This document shows, piece after piece, positions 7,553 to 15,664 of a stretch of 64,000 bases of DNA. Both the position numbers and the translations under genes were made by a program. How positions within the stretch are numbered: the first letter of the stretch is position 1; each line of letters opens with the position of its first letter. Below the pieces are notes generated by a model. That model was not told the origin of the DNA and made no database searches. It saw nothing but the letters and a program-made list of their open reading frames with translations. Source of the DNA: Paenibacillus athensensis (GTDB lineage Bacteria; Bacillota; Bacilli; Paenibacillales; NBRC-103111); assembly GCF_004514475.2 (NCBI RefSeq), contig NZ_MYFO02000001.1, positions 186,001-250,000 of the forward strand, given 5' to 3'.

Positions 7553-9547
7553 ATGATTTTTTTACTGATCGGCATTATCTTTACCGCCTTGTTTGGTGTC
7601 ACCATGATTGTCATCACTGACAAGAAAAAAGCAAGAGCGCGTAAAGGCATGGTCAAGAAGCACAAAGGTTTGATCTCTTTATCTACATATTTCCGCTGGA
7701 GCAAATTTCTCGACGAATTTTTCTTGACAAGAGGCAGCTATCGCAAGGTTAAAAACCGCGTTGCGGAGCTATCCGTGTACACGGTTCAGGAAATAAAAGT
7801 GTACTCGGTGCGTGTGTATGGAATCGCAATGATATCATCGTCCGTGTTGGTGATTGCCGGGGCCATTATTTTTCGCGATCTGTTTTCCACATTATTGGTA
7901 TTGTTTTATGCCGTGCTTGTGAATACGGTGCTGGTGGACAAGCAGATTGACAGCGTTCACTTCAAGCTGCTCAAGCAGCTGTCGATGGCGCTATCTGCAC
8001 TGCGACAAAATTATTTGCGTTTGAACTCCATTCCGCAAGCTGTTGCGGAAACGGATACCGGCTCCGAGCTGCATCGGGCGTTTGAGGACATCTATCTGAT
8101 ACTTACCGACGTAGACGGCAAAAGCAGGCTCGATGAATTTTACGCAACAACGCCTTTCCGGCTGCTATGTACATTGGCTGGCGTCTGCTATATCCTGAAC
8201 AATTCCGGTGATACGAAGCTGCGGGACGGTTCATCCAATTTTTTGCAGGCAATGGGCATGATGGCTGATGAGGTCAACTTGGAAATTCGTCGGATTTCGA
8301 TGCAGAAGGCTCGCTTTGGCATGCTGGAATATTTGCCGGTAGCGCCGTTGATGGCCATCGGTGTGATTGAACGATTTTTCTCTTCCATTATCCCCGGTAC
8401 TTCGGTTATTTACAACGGAGCTATCGGCTATATTTCGCGAACGGTCATATTGCTGGCTTCGATCATCGGTTACATCGTCATCGTCAAAATCAATAGCGCC
8501 GTTTCCGTCAAAAAAGACGATCGCAATCCCGTTGTTGTCCGACTTTTGCAGATGAGCTGGTTTGCTGCTCTGATTCGTGACGTGATGCCCAAGCGGCAAT
8601 TCAAAAAAGCGAAAAAGCAGCGTATGATCAAAGGCGCACTAAGCATGACGGATTTAAGGCATATGTACGGCAGCAAACTGCTGTATGCAGCAACAGCTTT
8701 TGCATTGACATTGGTGTGTATGTTTTTTGCCGTACATTTGGGTAAACAGTTTGTTTACGCGAACGTAAAGGAAGTGTCGCTGGTTGGCGGTGAAAAGCTG
8801 ACTGCCCATGATATTGCCGTTCGCAAGAAGATGGACGACATTTATCTCGCCAAGCCGACGCTGCCTAGCGATAACGAAACCAAAGATTTTGTTAAAGCCA
8901 ATTTGCCCAAGCTTCAGGCTTTTGACCAAGATGCACAGGTAAAGCGGCTCAAGGAGAAATACGTTAGCTATCATAATGCTTCGTTTAAGTGGTGGATGCT
9001 GCTGACTGCTTTTCTGGTCAGTTTGGCTTTTGCGCATGTGCCTGAATTGCTGCTCAAGGGCAGAGCGTGGCTGCTGAAAACGGAAAGTGAAGAGGATGTA
9101 CTCCAACTGCAAACGATCATTTCAATTTTGATGAATACGTCAACCGATACGCTGGAGACGTTGTACTGGCTGGAGCGTCAAAGCAGGGTCCATAAGAACG
9201 CGATTCTTGATGCTTACCATGAGTACCCGTCGAATCCCGATCTTGCGTTAAATCGGTTGAAATCAAAAGCAGTGCTGCCGGGCTTTAAACGGATGGTGGA
9301 CAAGCTGATTCTGACTATCCATCAGATTACGCTGGGTGAGGCATTTAGCGATCTGGTGACGGAACGCGATCATGTCATGCGGATTCGAGAAATTTCCCAA
9401 AACACCACGCTGAACAAAAAAAGATCGATGGTTAGCCCGCTTGCTATGGCGCCGCTTGTACTTACAGCCCTGTTATACATTCTGATGCCGCTTGGTATTT
9501 TGGGCTTCAAGGAATTCATGGCAGCGCTAGCTAACGTCAAGCATTAG
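7553..9547 (+). CDS. TadB/TadC-like inner-membrane platform protein, apparently duplicated/fused
   Basis: A 664-residue polytopic protein about twice the length of TadB or TadC. Hydrophobic segments lie at roughly 2-22, 92-128, 262-282, 295-318, 375-397, 490-508 and 625-650, which divide it into two halves. Each half has a cytoplasmic helical region of the kind found in T2SSF-type platform proteins. I infer that one polypeptide does the job of TadB plus TadC, the membrane base on which the TadA ATPase pulls. A polar region at about 400-485 (KEVSLVGGEKLTAHDIAV and on) between two membrane helices may be an external loop. ATG 7553 is preceded by GAGGAGCGG. Sequence identity to TadB/C is weak by eye, so the assignment leans on topology and position. 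Confidence 0.65.
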   Translation: MIFLLIGIIFTALFGVTMIVITDKKKARARKGMVKKHKGLISLSTYFRWSKFLDEFFLTRGSYRKVKNRVAELSVYTVQEIKVYSVRVYGIAMISSSVLVIAGAIIFRDLFSTLLVLFYAVLVNTVLVDKQIDSVHFKLLKQLSMALSALRQNYLRLNSIPQAVAETDTGSELHRAFEDIYLILTDVDGKSRLDEFYATTPFRLLCTLAGVCYILNNSGDTKLRDGSSNFLQAMGMMADEVNLEIRRISMQKARFGMLEYLPVAPLMAIGVIERFFSSIIPGTSVIYNGAIGYISRTVILLASIIGYIVIVKINSAVSVKKDDRNPVVVRLLQMSWFAALIRDVMPKRQFKKAKKQRMIKGALSMTDLRHMYGSKLLYAATAFALTLVCMFFAVHLGKQFVYANVKEVSLVGGEKLTAHDIAVRKKMDDIYLAKPTLPSDNETKDFVKANLPKLQAFDQDAQVKRLKEKYVSYHNASFKWWMLLTAFLVSLAFAHVPELLLKGRAWLLKTESEEDVLQLQTIISILMNTSTDTLETLYWLERQSRVHKNAILDAYHEYPSNPDLALNRLKSKAVLPGFKRMVDKLILTIHQITLGEAFSDLVTERDHVMRIREISQNTTLNKKRSMVSPLAMAPLVLTALLYILMPLGILGFKEFMAALANVKH

Positions 9548-9585
9548 AGAACAAAGCTGAAACTCTGCGTGGGAGGTGATCGTTT

Positions 9586-9678
9586 TTGGCGAGTGTTCCT
9601 TGGATCGCGATATGCGTGCTGCTTGTTTTGCTGATTACAGGGTCTTGCGTATTCGTATTCGGACGACAAGGGAGGTGA
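9586..9678 (+). CDS. 30-residue membrane peptide
   Basis: A small frame: TTG at 9586 preceded by GGGAGG (9571-9576) at nine bases, 30 codons, stop at 9676-9678. The peptide is MASVPWIAICVLLVLLITGS followed by CVFVFGRQGR. That is one hydrophobic helix with a positive end, resembling small single-span subunits. It sits in the otherwise empty gap between the platform protein and the first pilin-like gene. The strong ribosome binding site is the main support. Confidence 0.5.
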   Translation: MASVPWIAICVLLVLLITGSCVFVFGRQGR

Positions 9679-9766
9679 ATGGTGAGCCCCGTTGCGTAAG
9701 CAGACGGATGCTTTCAGCAAGTAGTGAAGCTGATGAACCTAAAACTATTTAAGGAGTGAACAATCA

Positions 9767-10336
9767 ATGGAAGGCGAATTGGGATCAGGCGCAAGGATAG
9801 CGATTGCATTAATTGTCATTGGGGTTATTATTTCAGTTATTTTCGTTATTCTCGGCTTTACGCGGGGAACGACGAATCAGGGGATCACGACGGTACAAAA
9901 CTCGATGGATTCCATGTCATTGGCGCAGTTTGACGACTACGATCAGAAGATTTTGTCGGGTACGCAGGTCGTCTCTGCGATCAAGCTGTTTGAAGGCCGG
10001 CCGGTGGGGACGATTACCATTACCACGAGTTCTAATTTCCCAGGCGCAGCTACTACACCTACAGGCAAAGGTTATAACTATGGAGCAATTTTGGAAGGAA
10101 GCACTGAAACTTCATCAGGCTCCAGAATATTCGCGACCGATCAATATGCAAAGTCAGGTGGAAACTCATGGTATGAAAAAGGGTTTAAGGATACCCCGAT
10201 TAAATTCAACATGAACTATCTTCCGCTAACGGAGACAGGTAAGGCTACGTATGTCCGTCCTACCGCGAAATTCCTTGCGGAATTGATCAAGGATTCGACG
10301 GGAACAATCGTAGGAATCTGCTTTACACAACAATAA
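9767..10336 (+). CDS. Pilin-like protein, probable major subunit
   Basis: A 189-residue protein with a very short charged start (MEGELGSGAR), one long hydrophobic helix (about residues 10-30, IAIALIVIGVIISVIFVILG), then a polar domain rich in Thr, Ser, Gly and Asn. This is the plan of Flp/type-IV-like pilins, though a classic prepilin peptidase site (G followed by F/M and E at +5) is not clear. The Gly at residues 6 or 8 is the nearest candidate. AAGGAG at 9750-9755 supports the start. It is the first of six genes of related plan, and a hairpin lies right after it (10359-10391), as often found behind highly expressed subunit genes. Calling it major is inference from that. Confidence 0.6.
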   Translation: MEGELGSGARIAIALIVIGVIISVIFVILGFTRGTTNQGITTVQNSMDSMSLAQFDDYDQKILSGTQVVSAIKLFEGRPVGTITITTSSNFPGAATTPTGKGYNYGAILEGSTETSSGSRIFATDQYAKSGGNSWYEKGFKDTPIKFNMNYLPLTETGKATYVRPTAKFLAELIKDSTGTIVGICFTQQ

Positions 10337-10358
10337 CCATAGGTTTCTTGTTGTTAAC

Positions 10359-10391
10359 ATCCGCAATGGGTAAGGATTGCCTATTGCGGAT
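10359..10391 (+). other. Hairpin between first and second pilin-like genes
   Basis: ATCCGCAAT (10359-10367) is the exact reverse complement of ATTGCGGAT (10383-10391), and the stem may continue after one mismatch. No T-run follows, so it is not a typical terminator. It could stabilise the upstream mRNA end or give partial termination, setting the ratio of first to later subunits. Confidence 0.5.
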
Positions 10392-10437
10392 CGGATAGAG
10401 CTCGAAACCTTAATGACAGATAAGGGGATGATCGATA

Positions 10438-10872
10438 ATGAACGAATGGCCTGCAGCTTTATGGGCGAGTATAAGCGCAATGGCGGCAGCATTGGTACTC
10501 GCATTGATTGCTGTATTGGGGTCGTTTGCCAGGCAAGGTGCGGCGATCCAGCAGACGGATGACAATGCGATTGCCATTGTCAAGGAGTATCGAAAATACG
10601 AACAATTTGACGGTACCAAAAATTTGTACGCTCAAGATGTCATTTCTGCAATTGCCGAATCGCGGGGCAACCCGGAGATTTGGGTGGACAAGCAGCCGGG
10701 AGTCACGGACGATTTTTCCATCAAGTTTACAAAAAGTACTTCAGCCGCAAATTTTTCTACAAAAGCTTTAACTGCAGATGAAAATAAGTTTCCAGTCACT
10801 GCTCGTTATGACTCCAAGTTAATTAAAGATGCGAACGGGGCGATCATCCGTATTGAATTCAGGAGGCCATAG
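10438..10872 (+). CDS. Pilin-like minor protein
   Basis: A 144-residue protein with an N-terminal hydrophobic helix (about residues 6-29, ALWASISAMAAALVLALIAV) and then a polar alpha/beta domain. Its end (SKLIKDANGAIIRIEFRR) echoes the end of the preceding protein (ELIKDSTGTIVGICFTQQ), which suggests the two are paralogues. AAGGGG at 10422-10427 supports ATG 10438. It is separated from the next gene by two bases. A minor pilin role is inferred from position and topology. Confidence 0.55.
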   Translation: MNEWPAALWASISAMAAALVLALIAVLGSFARQGAAIQQTDDNAIAIVKEYRKYEQFDGTKNLYAQDVISAIAESRGNPEIWVDKQPGVTDDFSIKFTKSTSAANFSTKALTADENKFPVTARYDSKLIKDANGAIIRIEFRRP

Positions 10873-10874
10873 CT

Positions 10875-11276
10875 ATGGACAATGAGGTTCGCTCCAGTGT
10901 ACATCTGGCAATTCAATTAATGGTCGTTGCTTTTACGCTGGGCGTGCTGATTTTCTTCGCGATACCGGCGCAAAATTTCAAACGTGCTCAAGTGGATTCC
11001 ATTGCTGATACGCAAGCTGAAACGTATGCCACAGAATTGGTAGAAGCCGCCGCTTACGGTCCGATTCCCGCTTCTTCGGCTTTTATTATTCTTGAACGCA
11101 ATGTAGACGCGATTCACTCCATTTCCGGTTCTGTTTCCACCAAGGATGTGTACGGTCAAGATATCGTCGTACCGATTACAGGATCAGCAGACTTGACCAA
11201 GCTTTTTCATACTAAGGTTCGTTTGGGGATAACTCCCTACCTGCAGATGTATGACGTGACCGTAAAGGAGGAATAA
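10875..11276 (+). CDS. Pilin-like or pseudopilin-like protein
   Basis: A 133-residue protein. An acidic start (MDNEVRSSVHLAIQL) leads into a hydrophobic helix (about residues 11-30), followed by a domain with helix and strand alternation. The region VDSIADTQAETYATELVEAAAYG has the amphipathic character of a pilin alpha1-C helix. AGGAGG at 10860-10865 precedes ATG 10875. No catalytic motif is visible. It is one of a set of small proteins probably assembled or guided by the TadA ATPase upstream. Confidence 0.5.
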   Translation: MDNEVRSSVHLAIQLMVVAFTLGVLIFFAIPAQNFKRAQVDSIADTQAETYATELVEAAAYGPIPASSAFIILERNVDAIHSISGSVSTKDVYGQDIVVPITGSADLTKLFHTKVRLGITPYLQMYDVTVKEE

Positions 11277-11279
11277 GCG

Positions 11280-11759
11280 TTGAATGAAACCGACGATGCA
11301 TTTGATTTGATTACGCTCGTCATGGTATTGGCCGTTTTCACACCGATCATGGTCTATTGTGCGATTCCTTTTTTTAAGGGTGATGTCGGAGGGTTCGATG
11401 TACAGATTGAGAAGACGGCACTTAACACGGAGAGTGAGATTGTCCCTGTGGCCCCCGAGCGAACAGTAGCCGATCTTTTAATGATGATGGTGGTTGCGGA
11501 TGCCTACACACCGCAGCCAAGACAGCTGCGTCTGGATTTTTCCGGAAAGCAGATGAGCGTTGCCTTGGATGAGAATTTTTTGAGTGACAAAGGATCGGCT
11601 TTACAAACGGCCAAAAGCTTGCTACCCGCTAATTTGAACGCTTGTTCAAGGCTGCAATTGTTTGTTGGACCCAGCGGTATGAGATTCTGGAATGCCGATT
11701 TGAAGCCTAAACCCGCTTCGCCTGAGGAGGATCAGAAATGCGACTATTTGGCTGGTTAA
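11280..11759 (+). CDS. Single-span membrane protein of the pilin-like cluster
   Basis: A 159-residue protein starting at TTG 11280 (AAAGGAGGAA upstream at 11264-11273). After an acidic start (NETDDAFDLITL) comes a membrane helix at about residues 11-31. The remainder is soluble and contains two Cys residues near the end, which might form a disulfide outside the cell. I do not recognise the family. Its 3' end overlaps the next gene by 22 bases, so expression is probably linked. Confidence 0.5.
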   Translation: MNETDDAFDLITLVMVLAVFTPIMVYCAIPFFKGDVGGFDVQIEKTALNTESEIVPVAPERTVADLLMMMVVADAYTPQPRQLRLDFSGKQMSVALDENFLSDKGSALQTAKSLLPANLNACSRLQLFVGPSGMRFWNADLKPKPASPEEDQKCDYLAG

Positions 11760-12025
11760 TTCCTTCATTTCGCAAAGGCACGTATGTGATTGTTGACGAT
11801 CCGGCTTGTGCCCGCGGCAAGGAGGCGGAAACAATATTTGCTTATCTGGATCCGCAATCCAAATATGATCACAATCTGTATGGCATTCCAAAGCGGCATA
11901 GCAAAGGATTGGTTATTTCCTTGATAAGATACAAAAATACGGCCGGAACAGAAACGATTTATTATGGCGTACTGCTGAGAAATATACTGTACGCTATCGA
12001 AGAAGCGCATTTGGCGCGAGCCTAG
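11738..12025 (+). CDS. Small soluble protein of unknown function
   Basis: A 95-residue protein without a membrane segment, predicted alpha/beta. GAGGAGG at 11723-11729 lies inside the preceding gene, nine bases before ATG 11738, which supports a real overlap. The only soluble protein in the run of pilin-like genes, it may be a cytoplasmic chaperone or adaptor for them. That is a guess from context; no motif supports it. Confidence 0.5.
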   Translation: MRLFGWLIPSFRKGTYVIVDDPACARGKEAETIFAYLDPQSKYDHNLYGIPKRHSKGLVISLIRYKNTAGTETIYYGVLLRNILYAIEEAHLARA

Positions 12026-12040
12026 CAAGGGAGCTAAGTG

Positions 12041-12490
12041 ATGAGCGATATTATCAATAAAATCATCGGTGTTTTCATGGCGTTTGTGATATTGGCCGGC
12101 GGTCCGTTGATTATCAATACGATGAGCAAGGATTTAACCATGAACCGCAGCGTGTTAAATGAAATGACCAATCTGATTAACAAAGTGTGTGACAATGGAA
12201 GATTATCACCTCTGGATTTGTCGGATTTTTATTTGGGCGTTTCCTCTTATGGTGTTTCGATGGATGCGACGGTCAAAAGGTATATGAAGGTAGTCAATCC
12301 CGACGGCGGCAGCGGCACGTATACGTCTTATGTGCTTACTGACGATACGCAGACATGGAACGAAGGAGACATTATCAAGGTAACCGTGAAAGCCATTGAC
12401 TACACGGGATCACAGCGGATTCAATACCGTCTTCTACACCTGACCCCGCCCAAATTCGATCAGACGCTGGCCGGCATGGTGAGAAAGTAG
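12041..12490 (+). CDS. Pilin-like or TadE/F-like membrane protein
   Basis: A 149-residue protein with a hydrophobic helix at about residues 9-27 (GVFMAFVILAGGPLIINTM), a helical stretch, and a beta-rich C-terminal part. The segment NEMTNLINKVCDNGRLSPLDLSDFYLGVSS resembles TadE/TadF pseudopilin-type proteins that begin with a membrane helix and expose a beta domain. AAGGGAG at 12028-12034 supports ATG 12041; GTG 12038 is an alternative. No known domain was recognised with confidence. Confidence 0.5.
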   Translation: MSDIINKIIGVFMAFVILAGGPLIINTMSKDLTMNRSVLNEMTNLINKVCDNGRLSPLDLSDFYLGVSSYGVSMDATVKRYMKVVNPDGGSGTYTSYVLTDDTQTWNEGDIIKVTVKAIDYTGSQRIQYRLLHLTPPKFDQTLAGMVRK

Positions 12491-12495
12491 GCGAC

Positions 12496-13506
12496 ATGAA
12501 TAGAACTTTTGGAATTGTAAATATCGTCGCAGTGCTGTTTTTTGCTTCGCTGATTATCGGATTGTTGAAGTATGCGGACAAAGAAAAAAATGAAATCGAG
12601 CAGTTAAAGCTGAGTTATGCGATTGACTATGCCACTGATGCCGGTTCAATGGCCATGTTGAAAACCGGAAGACTCAACATGGATTATACAGACACCAAAT
12701 CGGTAACCGTAGATCCCAATCTGGCGTTGGACACCTTCCTTGATGTCTTTTGTTTTAACTATGATCTTCAGCCGACAGCTGCTAACAAAGCGCTGATCAA
12801 AGATTATATCCCCGTCGCCGCTGTTGCCGGATTTGACGGGTATTATCTGGCTTCTCCGCAGCTCGTATCGAACGGTGGGGGCAATTACCCTGACAATTAT
12901 TCTGCCGGCGCTGCTGGTGAAGATGTCGATTGGGATGTTGTTTTTGGTATGAAGCTGCCCTATACCTATACATTTGGTTCGACCAGCTATGCGCTTAATA
13001 TGGGGCTGGAATATACACTTGCCTTAAACGGCTCGGATCTTGTAAAGCAGCCTGGTTTACCGCCGACAGCTGCGGGACCGATGAGCAAAATGCAAGCTCG
13101 AAACCATATAACGACTCTCGTTTCTAACGATATGGCCAGCACGATCAATCGAATTAATGCTAACAATCCGAACTGGCATCATGCGTTTTATATTCCAAGT
13201 CAGCTGACCACCTTTAGTGGCGTTAACTCTATTGAGGGTCCCAGTTTTCTGGTGCTTTTGCAAAACTTGACGCTTTCAACCGCAAAACCGATCAGCGGAT
13301 TTAGCGTGTCCGGTTCAAGAATCGATTCAACGCGCATGCTTGTCGGATATAGGCGAAACTTGACTAAATATTACGCTTATGCCGATGAGGCGCCGCCAAC
13401 AAGCATTATGGACAACCAAGCCATAGAGAAAGTGTTCGAGACTCCGAAAGAAGCTGCGCTTGATCAGTATAACTATGATTTTAATTATATAACCCAAAAT
13501 AAATGA
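12496..13506 (+). CDS. Large pilin-like/TadE-like extracellular protein
   Basis: A 336-residue protein, the largest of the pilin-like set. A membrane helix sits at about residues 7-24 (IVNIVAVLFFASLIIGLL), followed by a charged helix (YADKEKNEIEQLKLSYAIDY) and a long beta-rich domain full of Tyr, Asn, Thr and Ser. It could be the tip or adhesin-like minor pilin, since the biggest subunit of such clusters often sits at the fibre tip; this is inference. It starts six bases after the previous stop with only a weak ribosome binding site, so coupling is likely. Confidence 0.5.
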   Translation: MNRTFGIVNIVAVLFFASLIIGLLKYADKEKNEIEQLKLSYAIDYATDAGSMAMLKTGRLNMDYTDTKSVTVDPNLALDTFLDVFCFNYDLQPTAANKALIKDYIPVAAVAGFDGYYLASPQLVSNGGGNYPDNYSAGAAGEDVDWDVVFGMKLPYTYTFGSTSYALNMGLEYTLALNGSDLVKQPGLPPTAAGPMSKMQARNHITTLVSNDMASTINRINANNPNWHHAFYIPSQLTTFSGVNSIEGPSFLVLLQNLTLSTAKPISGFSVSGSRIDSTRMLVGYRRNLTKYYAYADEAPPTSIMDNQAIEKVFETPKEAALDQYNYDFNYITQNK

Positions 13507-13530
13507 TTATACGGATCTGGAGGGCGATAT

Positions 13531-13866
13531 TTGGTGGGAATCAATGTAGAAGCAGCGCGTTCACAAGCCAATCGGTTAAGTCAATATGCCAGTACGCTTA
13601 ATGAAGTATATCGTAATTTGGAATCGCTTCGTGTGAATTTGAATCAGGCTTGGCAAGCGGATGAAATGACGTATATCAATGCTGCCATTACACAAATGTT
13701 AAACGAGCTTTCTGTTTGTTCGAGTTCTTTAAGCTCGATAGGCAGTGACGTATATGCAGTGGCCTTGGAGATCAAGCATGAAGAGGAAGTCAGGGCCGCA
13801 GAGGAACGGGCTCGCCAGCAGCGCTTGTTGCAAGAGCTTTTGAGCAAGCAACAAAAGCTGTTTTAA
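13531..13866 (+). CDS. WXG100/ESAT-6-like helical protein (WQA variant)
   Basis: A 111-residue all-helical protein, the first of the type VII part. Two amphipathic helices flank NLNQAWQADE, where Trp41-Gln-Ala stands in place of W-x-G. Such hairpins are substrates or partners of type VII secretion. The C-terminal half is a charged coiled coil (EVRAAEERARQQRLLQELL). GGAGGG at 13519-13524 serves TTG 13531 or GTG 13534. It may be a chaperone-like partner rather than a classic EsxA. Confidence 0.6.
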   Translation: MVGINVEAARSQANRLSQYASTLNEVYRNLESLRVNLNQAWQADEMTYINAAITQMLNELSVCSSSLSSIGSDVYAVALEIKHEEEVRAAEERARQQRLLQELLSKQQKLF

Positions 13867-13972
13867 CGCAAAACATCCGACTTTCGGATATTAATGATTC
13901 TGTCCTGCTGCTTTATAAAGCGCCGGGCACGGAACTTAATATAATTTATTTTCAGGAAGGGGTTTCAACAAT

Positions 13973-14275
13973 ATGGGAAGAAAAATCGTGGTCGATCCGG
14001 TGAAGCTGGAGGCTGCAGCCAAACAAATGACTGCACAAGCGGATGATTACAAATCGCTGTATGAGAAATTGTACAGTGAGGTCGGCGGTTTGAAAGCGGG
14101 CTGGGACGGCGTCGACAATCAGGCTTTCGTAGCGCAAATCGAAGGATTCCGGGAAGATTTTCAGAACATGATGACGCTGATGACGCAGTATGCCGAATTT
14201 TTGACTACCAGTGCAGCGACTTACAAGCGCACGCAAACAGAAACGATCAATGCAGTTAAAAAACTGACCAATTAA
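13973..14275 (+). CDS. WXG100 family type VII secretion protein
   Basis: A 100-residue helical hairpin with the defining W-x-G in the turn (GWDGVDNQAF, Trp44 and Gly46). WXG100 proteins form dimers and are both substrates and parts of type VII machines; EsxA/YukE is the usual example. A ribosome binding site AGGAAGG (13954-13960) precedes ATG 13973. The 106-base gap upstream holds a small perfect hairpin (13875-13889) and a lone TATAAT (13940-13945) too close to the ribosome site to be a clear promoter. The next gene, 21 bases on, encodes a second WXG100-like protein, so they may form a heterodimer. Confidence 0.85.
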   Translation: MGRKIVVDPVKLEAAAKQMTAQADDYKSLYEKLYSEVGGLKAGWDGVDNQAFVAQIEGFREDFQNMMTLMTQYAEFLTTSAATYKRTQTETINAVKKLTN

Positions 14276-14296
14276 TTTTTAAGGAGGGATTTTATC

Positions 14297-14602
14297 ATGG
14301 CAACTATTGAAGGGATCAGTATTACACTCGATGTCGTTTCCGCTACGGCTAAATCGATCGGCGAATTGAACAGCAAGCTCGATACGAAGCTGTACGATAT
14401 TAAAAAAGAAATGAACAGCTTAACATCGACGTGGAACAGTGATGCAGCTGACACCATCCAGAAGAAATTCAACGGCCTGGAAGAGCGTTTTAAGGAATAC
14501 AAAGAAATTATCGACTCGTATGTAAGGTTTTTGAACAACACCGTTACGAATTACAACGAAGCGGAGACGGCAATCAATAACAATGCCGGCCAATTTAAGT
14601 AA
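14297..14602 (+). CDS. WXG100-like protein (WNS variant)
   Basis: A 101-residue helical hairpin with Trp46-Asn-Ser in the turn (STWNSDAADTIQKKFN), a common variant in which Ser replaces Gly. The second helix carries a regular heptad pattern (EERFKEYKEIIDSYVRFLNN). AAGGAGGG at 14281-14288 is a very strong ribosome binding site, in keeping with the high expression typical of secreted WXG100 proteins. A stem-loop follows at 14615-14644. Confidence 0.8.
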   Translation: MATIEGISITLDVVSATAKSIGELNSKLDTKLYDIKKEMNSLTSTWNSDAADTIQKKFNGLEERFKEYKEIIDSYVRFLNNTVTNYNEAETAINNNAGQFK

Positions 14603-14614
14603 GCTGGAATAAGC

Positions 14615-14644
14615 AGAAGGGTAAAATTCCGATTTTGCCCTTCT
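14615..14644 (+). terminator. Terminator-like stem-loop after the WXG100 pair
   Basis: A 13-bp stem with one G-U pair (AGAAGGGTAAAAT at 14615-14627 against ATTTTGCCCTTCT at 14632-14644) and a four-base loop. Only a mixed T/C stretch follows, so termination is probably partial, which would lower expression of downstream genes relative to the WXG100 pair. Confidence 0.6.
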
Positions 14645-14682
14645 CTTAACCATAGGTGTCCCGATTGAAGAAGGTGAAGGAC

Positions 14683-15642
14683 GTGCGAAAGAAAGCGATT
14701 TTGACAATCATCGCAATTTGCAGCTTATGGCTGCTTCTTAACAATCAAGCTTACGCCGAAGATGCGGCTGTATTGCTGAATAAGTACGGCGTTGCAGTCG
14801 ATAACGCTGCTGAAGAAGGCAAAAAATTGGTCCTGATCGAGAACGCCTATTATCAGGTAGCCAAAACCGTTAATACGAATGCGATGCTCAATGCTGCGGC
14901 CGAGGTATACGATGTGTATGCCAAGGAACAATTGTCCGCATTGGATTTACAAATATACCAGCTGTCGGATGAGCTGGCACAGGTTCAACAGAGGATGGAG
15001 CAGGCTAAATCGAGAGAGGTTTCATTTATATTGGAGTTGGATGCTGAGTATCGGACCACTGCCGATTCACTAGCTGCCAAGATGAGGGAGAGGAACAAGC
15101 TTGCGGATCAATATACGCCCGCTGTCCGGCCGTCTGAACCGGAACAAGACAAAAAGCAGCTTCGTAATCTGAGCGCCCAGGTAAACGCGCAGCGCAGCAA
15201 GTATGAGAAAGCGCTTGTTCAACCGGAGCTTGGTGAGATTACACATTTCAGATCCCCTCTAGTGATTGAGGCACAGATGACTTCAGGGTTTGGCATCCGT
15301 CTTGATCCTGTTACGAGGACCGAGATGAGTTTTCACAAAGGAATGGACTTGCGTGCTCCCGAGGGTACTACTGTGTTGGCTGCGTTCAATGGAAAAGTGG
15401 AAGAAGCTTCAAGTAACACCGAGATCGGCAATTATATTGTTCTTGATCATGGGCAAGGGATCAAAACCCTCTATGGACATTTGTCCAGTATCCAAGTAAC
15501 ACCTGGACAAGTACTCCAGCAATATGAGCCGATAGCCAAATCCGGAAATACAGGAACGCAAAGCACGGGAGCTCATTTGCATTTCGGCGTGTTTATTAAC
15601 GGACAAGCAGTAGATCCTGCCCTCTTTGTTCCGCACACTTGA
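14683..15642 (+). CDS. Secreted M23 (LytM-type) peptidase
   Basis: A 319-residue exported protein. The signal peptide (MRKKAILTIIAICSLWLLLN ending AYA) is probably cut near residue 24. A coiled-coil region follows (about 60-190), then an M23 metallopeptidase domain with the zinc ligands in HKGMDL (His218, Asp222) and HLHFG (His298, His300). These are present, so the enzyme looks active on peptidoglycan crosslinks. The frame opens earlier (GTG 14656). GTG 14683 was chosen because AAGGTG (14671-14676) lies six bases before it and the protein then starts with a standard signal. In this place it most likely opens the wall locally for the fibre or secretion channel; this is inference. Confidence 0.85.
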   Translation: MRKKAILTIIAICSLWLLLNNQAYAEDAAVLLNKYGVAVDNAAEEGKKLVLIENAYYQVAKTVNTNAMLNAAAEVYDVYAKEQLSALDLQIYQLSDELAQVQQRMEQAKSREVSFILELDAEYRTTADSLAAKMRERNKLADQYTPAVRPSEPEQDKKQLRNLSAQVNAQRSKYEKALVQPELGEITHFRSPLVIEAQMTSGFGIRLDPVTRTEMSFHKGMDLRAPEGTTVLAAFNGKVEEASSNTEIGNYIVLDHGQGIKTLYGHLSSIQVTPGQVLQQYEPIAKSGNTGTQSTGAHLHFGVFINGQAVDPALFVPHT

Positions 15643-15664
15643 ATTAAGAAAGGATGTGAGAGAA

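Noticed and set aside
13940..13945. Perfect TATAAT before the WXG100 gene
   Set aside because: No -35 at a usable distance, and the expected transcript start is almost on the ribosome site.
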